From: Thermodesulfovibrionales bacterium
Lineage (GTDB): Bacteria; Nitrospirota; Thermodesulfovibrionia; Thermodesulfovibrionales; SM23-35
Assembly (NCBI GenBank): GCA_022865525.1
Contig: JALHSV010000647.1
Location: 1-10,142 of the forward strand
Direction: 5' to 3'
DNA: 10,142 bases
Both the position numbers and the translations under genes were made by a program. Within the stretch, counting starts at the first letter, position 1, and every line of letters starts with the position of its first letter. Of this stretch, positions 5,249 through 10,142 are shown one piece after another. The notes below the pieces were generated by a model. The model was given only the letters and a program-made list of their open reading frames with translations. It did no database searches and had not been told where the DNA came from.

Positions 5249-6748
5249 TTATTTAATTTGCCACTTACTAATTCTCTTAAACTCGTAAATATTTATTTCT
5301 TCACTTTCTTCCGGTTTTCGTCCTAGTTGCATCTCGATACTTCTTCTTGTTTTATTTGGTTCAGCGGTTTGCGCGATGTGATCTTTTATTTTCGCCTTGA
5401 ATTTATGCGTAATCTGAATATATTCTTTTTCTGAGTTTACTTCTGGGTTATCAATAAGAATTAACTCTTTAGGATTCAAGAAATTATATTTCCCATCAGT
5501 TTCATAAACAGTATCTAATTGATAATTCTTAAACTCTTTTAAACTATCTGAATTTAATAAGATTTTTTTGACTTTGTAAATTTTCCCAAATTTATCTTTC
5601 TTAAATTTTTTGGAGAATATATTAATTTGTTTATAGTTTTCTGTTAAATCTATTTCTTCATTACCGATTTTTAAAATTTTTCTACATCCAGCAAAAGGTC
5701 CCATATCACCAACAAAATCAACGTATACATGCGGAAAATTATAGTAAACATCACCTTTGTCATCGACAATCACAATATCAGCATACTTAATAAGGCAATC
5801 GATAACAAAATGTCCCTTGTTTTTTCTTGGCAGAAAATCCCAAACTCCATCGACTAAATTCTCTTTTTCAATAACTTTTTGACGTTCATCTTCATCTTCT
5901 CGTTCTCGATGAACTAAATCCACTTCTTTACTGAAATCCCACTCTTTTTTTTCTTTATCTATATAGGCAAAATATTCATGCTTATGGCACCATAAACCAA
6001 GCGGGTGATGGCCATATGCAATATATTCTCTCCAGCGAGGTTTAGCTTTGAAATCTTTATACTCTCTCTCGTATGGATAATTCGTATCTTTCAAATCTCT
6101 AACTAGAATCGACCGATAAAATTGATGGCCCTCGCCAACTGTTCTGTACAACTTGTTTTTCACGCTTATTGTAGATCGTATTTCTGTCGCCCTTGTTCTT
6201 CTTTTACTTACCAATGAAATACCAAAAAAAGTAAAAAGTATTCGGTCATTTTTTGGAAGATGGAGCATGTCCTCGAGTTCGGCTTTCCCCCAAAGGTAAA
6301 ATTCCATTACTCCTTTTTTCCGTAATTCTTCACGAAATACATCATACGAATCTTTAGAAAAATTTGCAGAGGCAGCTAAAATATATCCGTACGGCGGGTT
6401 TTTAGTATCGATATCAGAAATAATAGTTTTTATTTTCTTGGGTCCGATTTCTTTTTCTCTTTTTCCTTGAACCATCCATAAATTCCCTTCCATAGGACAA
6501 ATTTCTATAACTTCCTCATTATTTTCATTTTCCGCAGATGAATCAATTTCGGTTTTTTCGTAGGCACGAACATCAAAACCGTCGTCGTTTCCACTTCTTC
6601 CAGTAGCCTCAATACTTTGCCATTCTTTATAATCATAAATTAGCTCTCTTATGAGGTCTTCAAAACGATGAGGATCTAAATCCTCAAAATGAATTGGCCC
6701 ATATGTTCTTGTAACTTTAGGCTTTGTCATAATAAAAAATTCCAGCAA
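5249..6748 (-). CDS. Mrr-like PD-(D/E)XK restriction endonuclease with unknown C-terminal region
   Basis: The protein has 499 residues if the TTG at 6746-6748 is used (AAGG seven bases upstream), or 493 from ATG 6728-6730; the sequence does not settle this. The N-terminal 165 residues look like an Mrr-type nuclease: LDPHRFEDLIREL (24-36), ATGRSGNDDGFDVRAYE (48-64), then WMVQGKREK (91-99). This gives active-site residues E30, D59, Q94 and K96. The GYILAASANFSK (121-132) and WGKAELEDML (153-162) stretches also fit that family. Residues from about 190 to 499 are unfamiliar, with aromatic and histidine-rich patches such as YGHHPLGLWCHKHEYFAYID. The gene starts 9 or 27 bp after the methyltransferase stop and precedes hsdS, so it sits inside the M-S operon where no nuclease is expected. 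It may be the cleavage subunit of this system or a separate modification-dependent nuclease. No helicase motifs are present. Confidence 0.75.
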   Translation of the reverse strand: MLEFFIMTKPKVTRTYGPIHFEDLDPHRFEDLIRELIYDYKEWQSIEATGRSGNDDGFDVRAYEKTEIDSSAENENNEEVIEICPMEGNLWMVQGKREKEIGPKKIKTIISDIDTKNPPYGYILAASANFSKDSYDVFREELRKKGVMEFYLWGKAELEDMLHLPKNDRILFTFFGISLVSKRRTRATEIRSTISVKNKLYRTVGEGHQFYRSILVRDLKDTNYPYEREYKDFKAKPRWREYIAYGHHPLGLWCHKHEYFAYIDKEKKEWDFSKEVDLVHREREDEDERQKVIEKENLVDGVWDFLPRKNKGHFVIDCLIKYADIVIVDDKGDVYYNFPHVYVDFVGDMGPFAGCRKILKIGNEEIDLTENYKQINIFSKKFKKDKFGKIYKVKKILLNSDSLKEFKNYQLDTVYETDGKYNFLNPKELILIDNPEVNSEKEYIQITHKFKAKIKDHIAQTAEPNKTRRSIEMQLGRKPEESEEINIYEFKRISKWQIK

Positions 6749-6757
6749 TTATCAACC

Positions 6758-9139
6758 TTACTCCCATTCAATTCTTCTCATAAAATCCAATGCCGTTGTC
6801 GTTACTCCATCATCAACCAAAACCTCGCCCCTGTCGTTCGTGCGAAAAAGTTCGTTCGGCATTGGTTTTTCGCCTCTTTTGGTCCTCTTGTAGCCGATAT
6901 TTTCTACCTCTGCCATAAAAATTTTGTAGTTCAATTCTTTCGCCACTCCGCCAAATACCCACCAGGTATTTACAAAACCAAAAACATCTTTTGTATCATT
7001 GTCATATTTGCAAAGCCCTTTGAGTTCGTCGGCATATTTTTTAATCAACACTTTCGCGGAAAGTTTTTTGTCATCCTGCTCAACATAATCTTTCAACATC
7101 GTTGCCAATATTTCTTTTTCTTCCACTTCCTTCAAATCTTTAATTGAGGGCAGTTTATTTCTATCTTTCCCGTAAAGATATACCTCCAGCAAATTTTCAC
7201 ATCTGGTTTTAAGATTACTCCATTCATTAGAATATTTATGCCATAACTTGTTCCATTCCGCAATTTCCGCCTCAGTTTTCTTTTGCGCAAATAGTAAACT
7301 CGTTTTGGTGGAAGTAAATGGCTCAAAGGTAAGCTGCGGCAAGGAAACCACTGCTTTGACCTTGAAATACTTGTAAATGAAAAGGCGGATATATTTATTT
7401 TCAGTTGTGTCAAAAACGCTTTCCGGCAAAACCACACCAAAACGCCCGTTTGGCTTGAGCAGTTGATACCATCGTTCAATAAATAGATTTTCCGAATTCT
7501 TTTTATCACCAAAAATAAACTCTCTTTTTACATTCTTTTTGGTTTCGTTGTCCAGATCAACGCTAAAAGGTGGATTGGTGATAATCACATCGAATTGCCC
7601 ATTTATTTCCTTATCAAAATAAGCTCTGTCCTGTTCATATTGCTTCAAAAAATTCGGCGCGGTTTCTTTATCGTAAAATCTAAATGGCAAAAGTCCATCC
7701 TTGACGAAAACATTAGTTGAACCATCGCCGTGCAAAATCATATTTACTTTTGTGGCAGTCCCGAGATTAAAATTTATCTCAATTCCATATATAAACTTCT
7801 CCGCCCATTTGTTTTCTCTGTGATCCGGCATAAACCATTGATCAAATTTATCTTCCACATCTCTCTTTTTTGCTAATTTATCCCTAAGTCTTCTTTTAAG
7901 GTTGTTGGTAATAAACCTCATATATTCAATAAGAAAAGTTCCGCTACCGGCGCTTGGATCAATCAGATACGGAATTTCCAAATCTTTATTTACTCTTTCA
8001 ATCGCGAGCGTATCAAGCTGTAAGCCCCAAAGCAAGAATTTTACAATATTGATATGAGTGAAAAATTGCCCCTTTGTCTGTTTAAATCCCTCCCTGATGA
8101 TTCCCTCAAAAAAGTCACCGAGAATATCTTTGCCGTTAATGCTATTTTTCCCATCAACAAATGAAAGCCTTTCAAGTTCCGCAACGGCATATTTCAGCTT
8201 GTTGAGCGACAATTTATTCTCATCTATCACAAAAGATTTTTTTAACTTTGCTTCATCCGTGATGTTTAGCCGTTGTTTTAAAGCTCTTTTATATAGTTCG
8301 TTTATTCTTTCAAAAAGTTCTTCATTGGATTCAAAACTTTCCCCGTCTTTGAAGGAACGGATTTGAAAGTCATACTCTTCGCCTTCTTCCTTTTCGCTCT
8401 CATCTTGAATTTTCGCCAAAATTATATTTACCAGCGAGGAAAAAATATCGTTGTCGTCGGCTCCGCCGCCACCCCAAAGTACATTGTGGAGATTTTTTCG
8501 GAGACTATCCAGATGATCATGGGTAAAGCTGGTTTCTAAATCCTTTTTACCACCTTTGATGTAGGGTTCTTTTTGAGCTTTTCCGTATCTTTCCGGCAAT
8601 TCATCGGCAAAGTCTCTAACCTCTCTCCACGCGTCAAAAGATTTGAATTTCTCGTAGTCGATTAAAATACACTTGTCTTTTATCTCTTTTTCTACAATTT
8701 CAACAGTATAAAGAACAAGGTATTTTACAGTTTTGCCCTGACCTTGCTCTTGCGAGGCGAGATTGAAAAGTTGTTTTTCAATAACTTCATCTTTATCTTT
8801 TTCATAATCTTGCGGGCTTTTGAGTTCGATATATAAAAAGGCATCGCCGTTATCATCCCTGACAATTATATCTATTCTAGGTTTATTTACTTTTGGTCTT
8901 CCAATATCGTACTCTTTTTCAAGTTCAATATTTTCCTCTATATAACCCAGTTCATTGACTAATTTGGTTATAAGATAACCCCTAACAAGTTCTTCGTCTC
9001 CGGAAATACTTTTAATATCGCGATATTTTTTAATTTTAGTTCCATATTCTGCTTTTTTGTCACGCAAAATAAATTTCGCAACTTTTTTGGGGCTACTTTC
9101 TAAATAATTTATTATTGATTCTTGTATATTTTTATCCAT
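6758..9139 (-). CDS. HsdR_N nuclease domain fused to N6-adenine DNA methyltransferase (HsdM-like)
   Basis: This is a 793-residue two-part protein. Residues about 45-170 match the HsdR N-terminal nuclease domain: GDEELVRGYLITKLVNELGY (47-66), KPRIDIIV (86-93) and YIELKSP (103-109). D90, E105 and K107 form a PD-(D/E)XK site. Residues about 215-620 are an HsdM-type methyltransferase: helical N-terminal part, KGQFFTH (356-362), S-adenosylmethionine motif DPSAGSGTFL (394-403), YGIEIN (451-456), and the catalytic NPPF (522-525). The tail FMAEVENIGYKRTKRGEKPM (741-760) is typical of HsdM. It should methylate adenine at a site chosen by the HsdS subunit and may cut unmodified DNA itself, as in BcgI-type fused enzymes. 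It is longer than ordinary HsdM (about 500-550). No helicase motifs are present. It starts at ATG 9137-9139, 22 bp after radC, without an obvious Shine-Dalgarno. Confidence 0.92.
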   Translation of the reverse strand: MDKNIQESIINYLESSPKKVAKFILRDKKAEYGTKIKKYRDIKSISGDEELVRGYLITKLVNELGYIEENIELEKEYDIGRPKVNKPRIDIIVRDDNGDAFLYIELKSPQDYEKDKDEVIEKQLFNLASQEQGQGKTVKYLVLYTVEIVEKEIKDKCILIDYEKFKSFDAWREVRDFADELPERYGKAQKEPYIKGGKKDLETSFTHDHLDSLRKNLHNVLWGGGGADDNDIFSSLVNIILAKIQDESEKEEGEEYDFQIRSFKDGESFESNEELFERINELYKRALKQRLNITDEAKLKKSFVIDENKLSLNKLKYAVAELERLSFVDGKNSINGKDILGDFFEGIIREGFKQTKGQFFTHINIVKFLLWGLQLDTLAIERVNKDLEIPYLIDPSAGSGTFLIEYMRFITNNLKRRLRDKLAKKRDVEDKFDQWFMPDHRENKWAEKFIYGIEINFNLGTATKVNMILHGDGSTNVFVKDGLLPFRFYDKETAPNFLKQYEQDRAYFDKEINGQFDVIITNPPFSVDLDNETKKNVKREFIFGDKKNSENLFIERWYQLLKPNGRFGVVLPESVFDTTENKYIRLFIYKYFKVKAVVSLPQLTFEPFTSTKTSLLFAQKKTEAEIAEWNKLWHKYSNEWSNLKTRCENLLEVYLYGKDRNKLPSIKDLKEVEEKEILATMLKDYVEQDDKKLSAKVLIKKYADELKGLCKYDNDTKDVFGFVNTWWVFGGVAKELNYKIFMAEVENIGYKRTKRGEKPMPNELFRTNDRGEVLVDDGVTTTALDFMRRIEWE

Positions 9140-9161
9140 AGTGTTTATTATAATTTTAGCT

Positions 9162-9848
9162 TCAATTTAAAATTCCTTTTTGTTTCATGCTAATAAATTT
9201 ATCTTTCGTAACAATGACATGGTCTATAATTTCAATCCCCAATATTTTACCGGACTCTACTAATTTTCTCGTTATTTCTAAATCCTCCTCCGACGGTTCG
9301 GGGTCGCCAGATGGATGGTTGTGAACAAATATAACGGATGCCGCCTTGTTTTTGATTGCTTCCGCGAATACTTCGCGCGGATGAACAATATTTGCATTAA
9401 GAGTACCAATTGAAACTTCTGCAACTGACCAATTTCTACTGTTAAGAACAATAATGTAAAAATGTTCTTTGTGATAATCTTTGAGTTTGCTCTTTATCAG
9501 CCGGTATACTTTCTCGGGATCGGTAAGTTCTTTGCTCTTGTAGGGCATGGCCTGCGTGGAAAGTCGACGGCCAATTTCAAATGCGGCTTTTATTTGTGCC
9601 GCTTTCGCCAATCCAATTCCTTTGATTAAAGATAACTCCTCAATACTTGCCTCGGCTAATCTCTGAAGACTGCCAAATTGCGATAGTAGTTTTTGCGCCG
9701 TAACTACCACCGATTCGCCGGCGATACCGCGTCCCAAAATAAGTTGTAATAATTCTTGGGCTGAAAGCGCCTGTTCACCAAACTTAACCAATCGCTCGCG
9801 CGGACGCTCATCGGCTGGCAAATCATGAATAGTAAATGATTTACTCAT
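9162..9848 (-). CDS. radC: RadC family JAB/MPN-domain protein
   Basis: This 228-residue protein is full length for the family (E. coli RadC is about 224). The N-terminal part contains RPRERL (15-20) and a helix-hairpin-helix segment, LSLIKGIGLAKAAQIKAA (72-89). The C-terminal JAB/MPN domain has the metal-binding signature H176-N-H178-P-S-G-D, followed by S186 and D189, in the exact H-x-H-x7-S-x2-D spacing. The old name refers to DNA repair, but that role was withdrawn for E. coli and the true function is unsettled. RadC homologues are common on integrative elements. Here it is the first gene of the restriction operon, directly behind a good promoter, and lies inside the island with AT-rich composition. 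It is therefore likely an accessory copy, not the chromosomal radC. Confidence 0.93.
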   Translation of the reverse strand: MSKSFTIHDLPADERPRERLVKFGEQALSAQELLQLILGRGIAGESVVVTAQKLLSQFGSLQRLAEASIEELSLIKGIGLAKAAQIKAAFEIGRRLSTQAMPYKSKELTDPEKVYRLIKSKLKDYHKEHFYIIVLNSRNWSVAEVSIGTLNANIVHPREVFAEAIKNKAASVIFVHNHPSGDPEPSEEDLEITRKLVESGKILGIEIIDHVIVTKDKFISMKQKGILN

Positions 9849-9896
9849 ATTTTATTTAATTAACTTAGTACGAAAGTCGATTTTCCCCATGAGAGG

Positions 9897-9925
9897 ATTT
9901 TATGGGAAAACCTTCGAAATTGCAA
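9897..9925 (-). promoter_or_regulatory. Sigma70-type promoter of the radC-restriction operon
   Basis: On the minus strand TTGCAA (9920-9925) and TAAAAT (9897-9902) are separated by exactly 17 bp. Transcription would begin near 9889, giving a leader of about 40 bases before radC ATG 9846-9848. The promoter lies inside the island, so the element carries its own expression signal. A nearby TTTTCCCCAT/ATGGGAAAA imperfect inverted repeat (about 9880-9910) overlaps the -10 and could be an operator. Confidence 0.6.
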
Positions 9926-9946
9926 CAGGGGTTATGTGGCTGCGAC

Positions 9947-10142
9947 TTAAAAAATCTTGCCGGGGTTGAGCAGGTTGTCGGGATCGAACACCTTTTTGAT
10001 ATCACGGAAAAGCCGCATTTCCAGCGGACCGAACTGGTAGTGCATGAAGGGCTTCTTGCTCAGGCCGATGCCGTGCTCTCCCGAGATGGTGCCGCCCATC
10101 TCGACCACGCGCCGGAATATTTTGTCCAGGACGATCTCCACC
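9947..10142 (-). CDS. GlcD-type FAD-linked oxidase, C-terminal end (5' part outside window)
   Basis: The reading frame enters from the right edge and ends with TAA at 9947-9949. The visible 65 residues, VEIVLDKIFRRVVEMGGTIS to LLNPGKIF, carry the family marks GGTISGEHGIG, the 'FDPDNLLNPGK' tail and the basic SKKPFM stretch. These are typical of the C-terminal domain of FAD-linked oxidases such as glycolate or D-lactate oxidase subunit GlcD. The FAD-binding domain must lie beyond the window. Composition is GC-rich, as expected for the host. The gene end doubles as the island integration site, and the encoded protein sequence is unchanged across the insertion. The exact substrate cannot be told from this part. 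Confidence 0.88.
   Translation of the reverse strand, partial: VEIVLDKIFRRVVEMGGTISGEHGIGLSKKPFMHYQFGPLEMRLFRDIKKVFDPDNLLNPGKIF
9948..10093. repeat. Right flanking direct repeat (candidate attR)
   Basis: This is the partner of 1933-2078 at an offset of 8,015 bp. Here the repeat forms the true 3' end of the oxidase frame, so the gene remains intact across the junction. Just outside, the stop codon differs between copies (TAA here at 9947-9949, TAG at 1932-1934). Confidence 0.85.

Larger units (their letters stand above)
1933..10033. mobile_element. Putative 8,015-bp integrated genomic island carrying restriction and dCTP deaminase genes
   Basis: An 8,015-bp offset separates two copies of the 3' end of an FAD-linked oxidase gene. 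Everything between them is foreign in composition (AT-rich) and in content (restriction operon, radC, dcd cassette), while both outer sides are GC-rich host genes. Crossover probably lay within the 86-bp identical core (1933-2018 and 9948-10033). In the usual integration model the left junction is host downstream DNA joined to the element's gene-like arm, and the right junction keeps the oxidase frame intact with an element-supplied stop. No integrase, transposase, relaxase or phage structural gene was found inside. The element may therefore depend on a recombinase in trans, have lost its own, or have arrived by homologous recombination. Confidence 0.7.

Noticed and set aside
6689..7512. Frames opposite or overlapping the methyltransferase fusion (6689-7147 plus, 7132-7512 minus)
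   Set aside because: They are shadows of the 793-residue protein, which has complete motifs and no interruption, so no frameshift needs explaining.
3572..9139. BREX, DISARM or Dnd/Ssp defence system
   Set aside because: There is no PglZ, BrxC-like ATPase, helicase, phospholipase D domain or sulfur-transfer gene. The methyltransferase is of HsdM type with an HsdS partner.

Overview
The window is bacterial and falls into two compositional parts. The outer parts (1-2078 and 9948-10142) are GC-rich chromosome. They carry the end of a DUF1846/UPF0371 protein, a repeat-rich lipoprotein, and the 3' end of a GlcD-type FAD-linked oxidase. The inner part (about 2520-9900) is visibly AT-rich and reads as an acquired island. 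The intergenic gaps of the host part contain 'TTGGAATTTGG'-type inverted repeats and C-tract/G-tract hairpins. I associate these with poorly cultivated lineages such as Aminicenantes or Omnitrophota, but that is an impression and not an assignment.

Layout from left to right: DUF1846 C-terminus (+, 1-789); a repeat-filled gap between convergent genes; a lipoprotein with six VNG repeats (-, 1063-1701); a palindromic C/G repeat (1791-1923); a displaced copy of the oxidase 3' end (-, 1932-2078); a hairpin-rich stretch with no gene (2079-2530); and a two-gene cassette, a 90-aa unknown plus a dCTP deaminase (+, 2601-3480). Converging on that cassette is a five-gene operon (-, 9848 to 3572). Its order is radC, an HsdR_N-HsdM fusion, an Mrr-like nuclease, hsdS, and an 84-aa protein. 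The window ends with the FAD-linked oxidase C-terminus, which continues past the right edge (-, 9947-10142).

The main structural observation is a 146-bp direct repeat (1933-2078 and 9948-10093, offset 8,015 bp) that exactly brackets the island. It is the last 48 codons of the oxidase gene. The first 86 bp are identical. All six differences lie at third codon positions and are synonymous, and both copies end in a stop codon. This is what integration into the 3' end of a protein-coding gene would leave, where the incoming element restores the gene end and pushes the old end aside. No integrase or transposase gene is visible in the island.

The cargo looks defensive. The modification subunit carries its own PD-(D/E)XK nuclease domain of the HsdR N-terminal type. 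A second nuclease of Mrr type lies between M and S, S has two target-recognition domains, and no helicase/translocase subunit is present. This is neither a canonical type I locus nor a simple BcgI-like (fused RM plus separate S) one, and it is the best candidate here for an undescribed restriction arrangement. A full-length RadC leads the operon. The dCTP deaminase could be a nucleotide-depletion or nucleotide-pool gene, transcribed with a small unknown partner.
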